Of a stretch of DNA of 64,000 nucleotides, positions 41,062 through 49,102 are shown piece after piece. The position numbers and the translations under genes are program-made. Source of the stretch: Kribbella kalugense (GTDB lineage Bacteria; Actinomycetota; Actinomycetes; Propionibacteriales; Kribbellaceae); the NCBI RefSeq assembly GCF_004365875.1, contig NZ_SODF01000003.1:1-64000 (forward strand), written 5' to 3'. Under the pieces are notes generated by a model, which was given only the letters and a program-made list of their open reading frames with translations, made no database searches and was not told the origin of the DNA. Position 1 is the stretch's first letter; every line of letters starts with the position of its first letter.

Positions 41062-42255
41062 TCAGCTCTTGTGACGGCCCGCCCAGGTCCAGGCGTAGAC
41101 GCCGTCGTCGACGGCCTGGCCGCCCTCGCCCAGTTCGAGCGGCCGGAAGGTGTCGACCATGACGGCCAGTTCCTCGAACCGCTCCGCGCCGAGCGACGCC
41201 TCGATCGCCGACGGCTGCGGCCCGTGCGCGTACCCGCCAGGGTGCAGCGAGATCGACCCGAGCCCGATCCCGGAACCCTTCCGCGCCTCGTAGTCGCCGC
41301 CGCAGTAGAACATCACCTCGTCCGAGTCGACGTTCGAGTGGTAGTACGGCACGGGCACCGACAGCGGGTGATAGTCGACCTTCCGCGGCACGAAGTTGCA
41401 GACCACGAAGTTGTAGCCCTCGAACACCTGGTGAATGGGCGGCGGCTGGTGCACCCGCCCGGTGATCGGCTCGAAGTCGCTCACGTTGAACGTGTACGGA
41501 TACAGGCACCCGTCCCACCCGACCACGTCGAACGGATGCGTCGCGTACGTCATCCGGCTACCGACGATCCCGCCGGCCCCGTTGCCACGGTGCTTGACCA
41601 GCACCTCGACATCGGTCCCCTCGACCACGAGCGGCTCAGTGGTGGGGTGCAGGTCGCGTTCGCAGTACGGCGAGTGCTCGAGGAACTGCCCGTACCGGGA
41701 CAGGTAGCGCTTCGGCGGCGCGATGTGCGAGTTGCCCTCGATCGCGTACGCGTGCACGCCGTCCGGGCCGGGCAGCCAGCGGTGCGTGGTCGCGCGCGGG
41801 ATGATCACGTAGTCGCCCTGGACCGCGTTCAGCACGCCGAAGATCGTCTCGACGGTCGCCGAGCCCTTCTCGACGTACACGCACTCGTCGCCGATCGCGT
41901 TCCGGTAGTACGGCGAGGGCTGCTCGGCCACGACGTACGAGATCCGGACGTCACCGTTGCCGAGCACCAGCCGCCGGTCGTCGACCGCGTTCGTCTTCGA
42001 CGTGTCGGTGAACAGGTCGTGCAGCTTGAGGTGCCGCGGGGTGAGCGGGTGGTTGGCGACGGTGGCGAGGTCGGGGAGGTCCCACACCTGCGAGTCGACG
42101 ATCGCGGACGGTACGCCGGCGTGGTACAGCAACGACGAGTCTGACGAGAACCCCTCCTCGCCCATCAGCTCCTCGTAGTACAGCCCGCCGTCCGGTTTCC
42201 GGAACTGGGTGTGTCGCTTCGGCGGAACTTCCCCGACCTGCCGGTAGAACGCCAT
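41062..42255 (-). CDS. hmgA: Homogentisate 1,2-dioxygenase
   Basis: 397 aa. This non-haem iron enzyme opens the ring of homogentisate to maleylacetoacetate. Family features: HTQFRKPDGGLYYEE at the N-terminus, GDYVIIPRATTHRW in the cupin, HPFDVVGWDGCLYPY, PYYHSNVDSDEVMFY with the iron His and Glu, and the C-terminal SISLHPGGYAHGPQP with further His ligands. ATG 42255 follows GGAG by 8 nt. Divergent from the 42330-fah operon, with an IclR-type motif in the promoter gap. Confidence 0.95.
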   Translation of the reverse strand: MAFYRQVGEVPPKRHTQFRKPDGGLYYEELMGEEGFSSDSSLLYHAGVPSAIVDSQVWDLPDLATVANHPLTPRHLKLHDLFTDTSKTNAVDDRRLVLGNGDVRISYVVAEQPSPYYRNAIGDECVYVEKGSATVETIFGVLNAVQGDYVIIPRATTHRWLPGPDGVHAYAIEGNSHIAPPKRYLSRYGQFLEHSPYCERDLHPTTEPLVVEGTDVEVLVKHRGNGAGGIVGSRMTYATHPFDVVGWDGCLYPYTFNVSDFEPITGRVHQPPPIHQVFEGYNFVVCNFVPRKVDYHPLSVPVPYYHSNVDSDEVMFYCGGDYEARKGSGIGLGSISLHPGGYAHGPQPSAIEASLGAERFEELAVMVDTFRPLELGEGGQAVDDGVYAWTWAGRHKS

Positions 42256-42272
42256 CAGAATTGCTCCATCGT

Positions 42273-42288
42273 ATCCGATAATCGAACG
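42273..42288. promoter_or_regulatory. IclR-type motif, copy 1 (hmgA / fah divergent promoter)
   Basis: ATCCGATAATCGAACG, containing the palindrome CGATAATCG. It is the same motif as ATCCGGTAATCGGGCG at the start of the IclR gene (56346-56361) and TTCCGGTAATCGGACG at 53799-53814. It lies 18 bp from the hmgA start and 28 bp before the -10 of the 42330 gene. Confidence 0.6.
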
Positions 42289-42316
42289 CGTGCGTCCGCT
42301 TACCGAAAGCATCCGT

Positions 42317-42330
42317 TAGGCTCTGGGCCA
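42317..42330 (+). promoter_or_regulatory. -10 element of leaderless 42330-fah mRNA
   Basis: TAGGCT at 42317-42322 ends 7 nt before ATG 42330, so the mRNA probably starts at the ATG. No ribosome binding site is visible. Confidence 0.5.
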
Positions 42331-43184
42331 TGTCAACCGTCCCTGCCCTGTACCGGCACCTGGTCGACGACGCCTCGATGTTCCCGCCCGGCGACCTGCC
42401 GCTGACCGAGGCCGTCACCGCGCACCGAGCGCACCTCGCCGCGCCGTACGCCGAGCTCGTCGGAGCATTCGTGTGTACCGACGACGACCTGATGAAGGTC
42501 CCAACCGAGGCCGCCCGCATCGGCGGCGGTCCGCTCCGCGTGTCCGTGGTGATCTCCGGCGGCGCCGGCGGGATCGAGCCGGTGATCCGCTGGGGCGACC
42601 GCTCGAAAGACGTCGAGGTGACCGCGGTCGAGGTCCGGCTGCGCGACGAGGACGACCTGTCCCGCAACGCGCTGCGCGTGGTCCGTGCCTGCGATGACTG
42701 CTTCGACGAAGAGTCGGCGTACGTCGAGATCGGTCTGGGCGGAGCGTGGGAGCGCGCGCTCGACGTGGTCGCCGACGCCGGGTACGCCGCCAAGCTGCGG
42801 ACCGGCGGACTCGACGCGGCGCTCTTCCCGTCGGAGGACCAGGTCGCGTCGTTCATCACGGCTTGTCTCGACCGGGAGGTCGCGTTCAAGTGCACGGCGG
42901 GTCTGCATAACGCGGTGCGCCATACGGCTGAGGACACGGGCTTCGAGCATCACGGGTTCCTCAACGTGCTACTCGCTACTCGGGCATCACTCGACGGCGC
43001 GTCGCAGGACGAGCTGATCGCCGTACTGGCGTCTCGCGACGGGGCCGACCTTGCTGCGCGGGCTCGGGAACTGTCGGATGACCAGGCCGCGAACACCCGC
43101 AAGTGGTTCACGTCCTTCGGCTCGTGCAGCATCGATGAGCCGCGCGAGGACCTCACCGCTTTGAGCTTGCTGGAGACGCTGTGA
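42330..43184 (+). CDS. Uncharacterised TIM-barrel-like protein, candidate maleylacetoacetate isomerase
   Basis: 284 aa; I do not recognise a named family. The alternation of strands and helices looks like a TIM barrel: RVSVVISG, VTAVEVRL, AYVEIGLG, YAAKLRTGG, VAFKCTAGLHNAVRH, GFLNVLLA. Conserved-looking polar residues sit at the strand ends: Lys in AAKLRTGG and Lys, Cys, His in FKCTAGLHN. The stop overlaps the start of fah by 4 bp, so the products are made in equal amounts. Homogentisate pathways need a maleylacetoacetate isomerase between HmgA and Fah, no glutathione-type one is seen here, and this gene holds its place. That function is an inference. Confidence 0.7.
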   Translation: MSTVPALYRHLVDDASMFPPGDLPLTEAVTAHRAHLAAPYAELVGAFVCTDDDLMKVPTEAARIGGGPLRVSVVISGGAGGIEPVIRWGDRSKDVEVTAVEVRLRDEDDLSRNALRVVRACDDCFDEESAYVEIGLGGAWERALDVVADAGYAAKLRTGGLDAALFPSEDQVASFITACLDREVAFKCTAGLHNAVRHTAEDTGFEHHGFLNVLLATRASLDGASQDELIAVLASRDGADLAARARELSDDQAANTRKWFTSFGSCSIDEPREDLTALSLLETL

Positions 43185-44380
43185 GCTGGATCGACATCCC
43201 GGCCGGTTCTCCGTTCACGCCGGACAACCTGCCGCTGGGCGTGTTCCGGCACGGCGACGAGGAGCCGCGGGTGGGTGCCGCGATCGGCGACCAGATCATC
43301 GATCTCGCGCCGGTCGCGTCGGCGCAGATGCTGGACGGCGCGCAACTGTTCGCCGAGCCGACGCTGAACGCGTTCCTCGCGCTCGGCCGCCCGGCCTGGC
43401 GCGCGACCCGCAGCTGGCTGCTCGAGCTGGTCCGCAACGCGAACGACCGGGACACCGTCGAGCCGCATCTGATCCCGCAGTCCGCGGTCACCATGCTGCT
43501 GCCGTTCGAGGTCGCGGACTACGTCGACTTCTACGCCTCCGAGCAGCACGCGACGAACCTCGGCCGGCTGTTCCGCCCGGACTCCGAGCCGCTACTGCCG
43601 AACTGGAAACACCTCCCGGTCGGCTACCACGGCCGGGCCGGCACAATCGTTGCCAGCGGCACCGACATCGTCCGCCCGTCGGGTCAGCGCAAGCCGCCGG
43701 ACGCGGCGGTTCCGGTCTTCGGTCCGTCCCAGCGGCTCGACATCGAGGTCGAGCTCGGCTACGTCGTCGGTACGCCGTCAACGCTCGGAAAGCCTGTGTC
43801 CGTTGACGATTTCGAGGACCACGTGTACGGCGTGGTGCTCGTGAACGACTGGTCGGCGCGGGACCTGCAGGCCTGGGAGTACGTACCCCTCGGCCCGTTC
43901 CTCGGCAAGTCGTTCGCTACGTCGATCTCGCCGTGGGTGGTCTCGCTCGACGCACTCGCGGCATCCGCTGTACCGCTGCCGACCCAGGACCCGCCGGTCC
44001 TCCCGTACCTGGCCGGCTCGGCCTTGGTGAACTACGACATCACCTTCGAGGTCTACCTCAACGGCCACCTCGTCAGCAGCCCGCCGTACCGCGACATCTA
44101 CTGGTCCCCCGCCCAGATGCTCGCCCACATGACAGTCAACGGCGCCACCCTCCGCACCGGCGACCTCTACGCCTCCGGCACCATCAGCGGCCCCGAAAAG
44201 ACCCAACGAGGCTCCTTCATAGAGCTGACCTGGGCCGGCCGCGAACCCCTAGTCGTAGCCGGCAAAGAACACACGTTCTTGGAAGACGGCGACCAGGTAA
44301 CCATCACCGCCTGGGCCCAGTCACCAGACGGAACCCGCCTAGGCCTCGGCGAAGTCACCGGCCGAATCCTCCCCGCCTGA
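43181..44380 (+). CDS. fahA: Fumarylacetoacetase
   Basis: 399 aa, usual length. It cleaves fumarylacetoacetate to fumarate and acetoacetate, the last step of tyrosine breakdown. The N-terminal SH3-like domain is followed by the catalytic domain: DFYASEQHATNLG (catalytic His), PVGYHGRAGTIVASG, the metal ligands in DIEVELGYVVG, and VLVNDWSARDLQAWEYVPLGPFLGKS cut here into motifs NDWSARD and LGPFLGKS. Starts within the end of the 42330 gene (GTGA overlap). Confidence 0.94.
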   Translation: MSWIDIPAGSPFTPDNLPLGVFRHGDEEPRVGAAIGDQIIDLAPVASAQMLDGAQLFAEPTLNAFLALGRPAWRATRSWLLELVRNANDRDTVEPHLIPQSAVTMLLPFEVADYVDFYASEQHATNLGRLFRPDSEPLLPNWKHLPVGYHGRAGTIVASGTDIVRPSGQRKPPDAAVPVFGPSQRLDIEVELGYVVGTPSTLGKPVSVDDFEDHVYGVVLVNDWSARDLQAWEYVPLGPFLGKSFATSISPWVVSLDALAASAVPLPTQDPPVLPYLAGSALVNYDITFEVYLNGHLVSSPPYRDIYWSPAQMLAHMTVNGATLRTGDLYASGTISGPEKTQRGSFIELTWAGREPLVVAGKEHTFLEDGDQVTITAWAQSPDGTRLGLGEVTGRILPA

Positions 44381-44805
44381 CCCCCTCGCTTGCGACAGGC
44401 GCGCTGCATTTGAACAGGAGGTGTCAGCCGCCCAGGTAGTACACCTGAGCGTGATTGCGTCCGCGCGTACAGCGTCCCGCAAGTGCACTACCTGTCGAAC
44501 TGCACACTCACCAGCCGCCGCCCCCCGTGCCCGCGAGACTGAGCCAGCAGCCACCCGCCCGGGCACTCCGGCCGCCCGCGCCCGCACCGCCAGCCGAGCC
44601 CACCGGCCGCCGGCCTGATCCGCCTCACCGTCCCCCTGGCCAACGCCGGAGGCGACCTCACCCGACCCGCCTCCCTCTGACCAGCCCCGGAGGCGGCCTC
44701 CGTCCACTCCGCCTTTCCTTTGCCGATGCCGGAGGCGAGGCGAATCTTGTTCATTAGTGTTTGTTTCTCTTGACCTGTTGGCTGTTACGTGCGAACTTTT
44801 GGCGC
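44381..44805. other. 425-bp intergenic region with hairpins and 41-bp tandem repeats
   Basis: No gene is supported. CAGGTAGTACAC (44433-44444) pairs with GTGCACTACCTG (44483-44494) with one mismatch, and shorter inverted repeats (CAGGT/ACCTG) overlap it. CCGGAGGCG recurs at 44646, 44687 and 44729, a degenerate 41-42-bp tandem repeat. The last 60 bp are much more A/T-rich and contain TTGACC (44770-44775), a possible -35 of the GH101 gene. Confidence 0.6.
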
Positions 44806-47800
44806 ATGAAACGTTCAGTGGGGTGTGGAGTACTGGCTGTAGCGTTGACCGCCGGTGTGCTGAGCGTGCCCGCCGGGGCGCACGCTGACAGCACCGCCGG
44901 CGACCTGACGCTGCGGACGCAGGAATTGACGGTCACCGTCGGGGCGGACTTTCCCCGGGTGATCAAGTACGTCGACAACGCCTCCGGGCAATCCCTCGGC
45001 GGCCAGCCGGACTCGATCGCGACCGTGACGATCGACGGCGTGGCCCGGACCGCCCACCTGACCGCGCCGGCCACGGTCGGTGCCGGCAAGGCGTCGTACA
45101 CGCTCGCCTTCGACGCCCTGCCAGATGTCCAGCTCGACGCCAGCCTCAGCGTGGCCGGGCGGGTCACCAAGTTTGCGATCGACGCCGTCCGTGACACCGA
45201 GACGAGTCGCGTGCACACGATCGACATCCCGAACCAGGATCTGGTCTCGGTCGCGAGTACGGACGCGGGCGCGACCACCGCGTTCACCAAGCTCGACCCG
45301 GACTCGACCCGGACCGCCGACAAGATCACCCCGGTCACCGCCGCCACTCCGGCCGAGACCGCCGCCACCGGAGCGGCGTACGCGTTCGTCAACACGAGCG
45401 GCCTGGCTGCGGGCATCGAGTCGAACTCGACGTACGACAAGCCCTCCGGCCCCACGGTCGACGACGGCGCCCGCTTCTGGCACCAGGCCCGTAAGAGCGC
45501 CGACGGCAGCACCCGCGTCGGCGTGTGGAGCGGCCAGTGGACGTACCGCGCCGACACCTCGCCGTATACCGAACCACTCCCCTGGGCGAAGGTCGTGGTG
45601 ACGCCGGACGCGAACCACGACAAGACCGTCGACTGGGAGGACGGTGCGGTCGCGTTCCGCTCGATCATGGTCGAGCCGAAGGGCGGCGACCAGGTCAAGG
45701 ACCGGGTCGTCACGCATATCCCGTTCAACTTCGCCAGCCAGGCCACCCACCCGTTCCTGCGGACGCTCGACGACGTCAAGCGGATCTCGCTCGCGACCGA
45801 CGGTCTCGGTCAGTTGGCCCTCCTCAAGGGGTACGCCGGTGAGGGCCACGACTCGGCCCACCCGGACTACGGCGGCGACTACAACCTCCGGGCCGGCGGA
45901 CTGACCGACCTCAACACCCTGCTCAAGCAGGGCAAATCCTGGAACGCGGCCTTCGGCGTCCACGTCAACGCGACCGAGTCCTACCCGGAGGCGAACGCGT
46001 TCAGTGAAGATCTGGTCGACAAGACCGCCAAGGGCTGGAACTGGCTGAACCAGAGCTACTACATCAAGCAGCGCCCGGATCTTGCCTCCGGCAACATCAT
46101 CAAGCGGTTCCAGCAGCTCCGCGACGAGACCGACAAGAATCTGCAGGAGCTGTACATCGACGTGTACTACCAGTCCGGCTGGCTGGCCGACGGCCTGACC
46201 CGGCAGCTCGCCGACCAGGGCTGGCAGATCGCCACCGAGTGGGCCAACCGGAACGAGCGCACCTCGCTGTGGTCGCACTGGGCCAACGACCTCGACTACG
46301 GCGACGCGACGAACAAGGGCCTGAACTCGCAGATCATCCGGTTCGTCCGTAACCACGAGAAGGATGTCTGGAACAACGACCCGATCCTCGGCCAGTCCGC
46401 GATCGTCGAGTTCGAGGGCTGGACCGGCGAGACCGACTGGAACACGTTCTACAGCAACATCTGGCAGCGCAACCTGCCGGCGAAGTTCCTTCAACAGCAG
46501 AAGATCCAGGACTGGAACGCGAACGACATCACCTTTACCGGCGGCGTCCGCGGCGCGGTCGAGAACGGCAAGCGGACGGTGTACGTCGGGAACGCGAAGG
46601 TCCTCGACGGAGACAAGTACCTGCTCCCGTGGGACAACAACAAGAAGCTCTACCACTACAACCCAACCGGTGGCCAGACGACCTGGAAGGTCCCCTCAGC
46701 CTTTGCTGGAGCACGCACCTTCTCCGTCTACAAGCTGACGGACACCGGCCGGGTCAAGGTCGCGACCGCGCCCGTCCACCAGGGCAGCATCACGCTGAAC
46801 GCCACGGCCGGTCAGCCGTACGTCATCTACCCGGACGCCGCACCCAAGCCTCGCCCGGCTGAATGGGGTGCAGGCACGCATCTCCAGGTCCCCGGCTTCA
46901 ACGCCGGCAACCTCACCGCCTGGAACGCCACCGGCGGCGCGACGATCGCGACGCTCGAGAACGGCCAGCACGTCGCCTCGCTCGGCACCCGTCAGTCGTC
47001 GATCAAGCAGCGGATCACCGGCCTCACTCGCGGTCGGACCTACAGCGCCTCCGCCTGGATCGAGGTCGAGCCCGGCAAGTCGCGCCCGACCACGCTCTCC
47101 GTCGACGGCGTCAAGAACGTGCTGACCAGATCCACCGCGCAGAACATGGTTGCCTCTGACGACAAACATGGCGCGAACTACCAACGCGTCCGCGTCGTCT
47201 TCGACGCGAAGGGCAGTACTGCGGACTTCGCGATCGCGGCCGGTGCCGGGAAGGCCGCCGTACGGATCGACGACGTCCGTGTGGTCGAGACCAAGCGGCC
47301 CACGGCCGGACTGGTGGACGACTTCGAGAACGTCGACCAGGGCTGGGGACCGTTCGTGAAGGGTGACGCCGGCGGGGTCACGGACCCACGGACGGTGCTC
47401 GCGAAGAAGCACGCGCCGTACACGCAGGCGGGCTGGAACGGGAAGCTCGTCGACGACGTCCTCGACGGCGGCTGGTCGCTCAAGTCGCACGAAGAGAACG
47501 CGGGTTTGGTATACCGGACCACGCCATCGACGGTGAACTTCCAGCCGGGGCACAAGTACAAGGTCAGCTTCGACTACGAGAGCGGTCGGGCTGGCCAGTA
47601 CTCATGGGTCCAGGGCGTCGACCGTCCGGACTCGGTCGAGGTCAAGGCGACCCCGATCGGCGAGCAGCGGACCAAGGCGACGTTCAACCAGGAGTTCGTG
47701 GCCGGATGCGGTGGCGACTACTGGGTCGGTCTGCGCAAACTGACCGACGGTGGCGATCAGACCGACTTCATCATGGACAACTTCGCCGTCACCGATCTCG

Positions 47801-48567
47801 GTACGACGTCGGAGCCGGCGGACTGCACGTCCGTCGCGGTGTCCGGGCTGACCGGTCTCGTCTCCGGAGAGGCGAACACGGTCACGACCACGTTCACCAA
47901 CAACGATGTGGTTGCCGCCGACAACATCATGCTAGGCCTGACGGCACCGGACGGATGGACCGTCACGGCAACCACTCCGGCAACTCACGCAACCGTTGCC
48001 GCAGGCACCAGTGCGACGACCACCTGGGACGTGACACCGCCGGCCGGTACACCGGAAGGCCAGTACCCGTTGACGGCATCGGGTGGTCAAGCAACGATCA
48101 GCGCGGAGGCGACCGTACTCCCGCCGGGCATCGTCCCGCAGTCCCGGATCAAGGTCGCGGACGTGGACAGCGAGGACGTTGGCACCGGAGGCGCCGCGAC
48201 GATGGCGCTCGACGGAAACCCCAGCACCATTTGGCATTCCGCCTGGTCCGAGGTCCCCACCCCGGCAGGCTTCCCGCACCACATGACGCTCGACCTCGGG
48301 TCGACGTACCAGGTGAACGGGTTCAGCTACCTGCCCCGGCAGAGTGGGACGAACGGGATGTTCAAGGGGTACGAGATCTACGTCAGCGCCGACGGCCAAG
48401 ACTGGGGTACGCCGGTCGCCAGCGGTGAGTTCCCGAACTCCATCGCGGTACAGCGGGTCGACTTCACCGCCAAGCCCGGCCGCTACGTGAAGTTCGTCGG
48501 CACCAGCTCCCTCAATGGCGCAGTCTTCGGTTCCGCATCCGAGTTCAACGTCTACGGCACCCACTAA
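44806..48567 (+). CDS. Secreted endo-alpha-N-acetylgalactosaminidase (GH101)
   Basis: 1253 aa from ATG 44806. A signal peptide (VLAVALTAGVLSVPAGAHA) is followed by a beta-sandwich, the GH101 barrel and accessory domains. The nucleophile Asp is in LYIDVYYQSGWLADG and the acid/base Glu in IATEWANRNE, then the SHWANDLDYG loop, in the order seen in the pneumococcal enzyme. After the barrel come beta domains with carbohydrate-binding looks, a NEW3-type domain (about 1000-1100, with TNNDVVAADN), and a C-terminal F5/8 C (CBM32-like) domain with LDGNPSTIWHSAW. It releases the Gal-GalNAc disaccharide from mucin-type O-glycans outside the cell. Confidence 0.93.
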   Translation: MKRSVGCGVLAVALTAGVLSVPAGAHADSTAGDLTLRTQELTVTVGADFPRVIKYVDNASGQSLGGQPDSIATVTIDGVARTAHLTAPATVGAGKASYTLAFDALPDVQLDASLSVAGRVTKFAIDAVRDTETSRVHTIDIPNQDLVSVASTDAGATTAFTKLDPDSTRTADKITPVTAATPAETAATGAAYAFVNTSGLAAGIESNSTYDKPSGPTVDDGARFWHQARKSADGSTRVGVWSGQWTYRADTSPYTEPLPWAKVVVTPDANHDKTVDWEDGAVAFRSIMVEPKGGDQVKDRVVTHIPFNFASQATHPFLRTLDDVKRISLATDGLGQLALLKGYAGEGHDSAHPDYGGDYNLRAGGLTDLNTLLKQGKSWNAAFGVHVNATESYPEANAFSEDLVDKTAKGWNWLNQSYYIKQRPDLASGNIIKRFQQLRDETDKNLQELYIDVYYQSGWLADGLTRQLADQGWQIATEWANRNERTSLWSHWANDLDYGDATNKGLNSQIIRFVRNHEKDVWNNDPILGQSAIVEFEGWTGETDWNTFYSNIWQRNLPAKFLQQQKIQDWNANDITFTGGVRGAVENGKRTVYVGNAKVLDGDKYLLPWDNNKKLYHYNPTGGQTTWKVPSAFAGARTFSVYKLTDTGRVKVATAPVHQGSITLNATAGQPYVIYPDAAPKPRPAEWGAGTHLQVPGFNAGNLTAWNATGGATIATLENGQHVASLGTRQSSIKQRITGLTRGRTYSASAWIEVEPGKSRPTTLSVDGVKNVLTRSTAQNMVASDDKHGANYQRVRVVFDAKGSTADFAIAAGAGKAAVRIDDVRVVETKRPTAGLVDDFENVDQGWGPFVKGDAGGVTDPRTVLAKKHAPYTQAGWNGKLVDDVLDGGWSLKSHEENAGLVYRTTPSTVNFQPGHKYKVSFDYESGRAGQYSWVQGVDRPDSVEVKATPIGEQRTKATFNQEFVAGCGGDYWVGLRKLTDGGDQTDFIMDNFAVTDLGTTSEPADCTSVAVSGLTGLVSGEANTVTTTFTNNDVVAADNIMLGLTAPDGWTVTATTPATHATVAAGTSATTTWDVTPPAGTPEGQYPLTASGGQATISAEATVLPPGIVPQSRIKVADVDSEDVGTGGAATMALDGNPSTIWHSAWSEVPTPAGFPHHMTLDLGSTYQVNGFSYLPRQSGTNGMFKGYEIYVSADGQDWGTPVASGEFPNSIAVQRVDFTAKPGRYVKFVGTSSLNGAVFGSASEFNVYGTH

Positions 48568-48571
48568 ACAA

Positions 48572-48610
48572 AGCGGCGCCACTCTCCGCCCCTTGGGGAG
48601 TGGCGCCGCT
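48572..48610. terminator. Bidirectional terminator
   Basis: AGCGGCGCCACTC (48572-48584) pairs perfectly over 13 bp with GAGTGGCGCCGCT (48598-48610) between the convergent GH101 gene and the small secreted protein gene. Confidence 0.85.
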
Positions 48611-48617
48611 TCGCGTC

Positions 48618-49031
48618 TTACTTGGTGATGGTCACCGAGATCGGCGCGGAGGCGGTGTTCGCTGCGACTACGCGGAACTTGTTGACGCCGACGCGGCCGC
48701 TCTCCACCCAGACCGAGTAGGTCGCGCGGCTGGTCACCTTGGTGCTGGCCGGGAACTTGACCCACTTGCCGTTCTCGAGCCGCTGCACCTGGACGACGGT
48801 GTTCTTCGCGATGCCGGCGGTCTTGCCGGTGAAGGAGACCTTGGCCCACGCCTTCGCGGTGGCCTTGTCCGACTTGATCGTGATCGACTTCGCCGCGACC
48901 GAAGCGCTCGCCACGGTGGTGTGCGTCGTGGCCGCGTTGGCCTGCAGGGCTCCGGCGATGCCGAGGCCTCCACCGGCCAGTGCGAGACCGGCGACGACGG
49001 CAGCGGAACGGCGAATGAACTGAGTACGCAT
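48618..49031 (-). CDS. Small secreted beta-sandwich protein
   Basis: 137 aa. A signal peptide (residues 1-33, ending ALQANAA) precedes a domain of alternating strands with SITIKSDKATAKAWAKVSF and a TYSVWVESGR turn, like an Ig-like or bacterial surface-binding module. No Cys and no catalytic motif. The function is unknown; probably extracellular. A purine-poor leader precedes ATG 49031. Confidence 0.65.
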   Translation of the reverse strand: MRTQFIRRSAAVVAGLALAGGGLGIAGALQANAATTHTTVASASVAAKSITIKSDKATAKAWAKVSFTGKTAGIAKNTVVQVQRLENGKWVKFPASTKVTSRATYSVWVESGRVGVNKFRVVAANTASAPISVTITK

Positions 49032-49102
49032 GATGTTCTGGTTTCCCCTCGTTTTGTTGGTGTTACGGAGGGGAAGACGCGACGGCAGCAGGAAAGGTTG
49101 TG

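Noticed and set aside
44455..44757. Possible small protein gene in the 44.4-44.8 kb gap
   Set aside because: The frames give Pro/Arg/Ala-rich products, with no ribosome site and repeats that do not keep frame.
44815..46656. A 613-codon minus-strand frame
   Set aside because: It is antisense to the well-supported GH101 gene and its product has no domain-like features.
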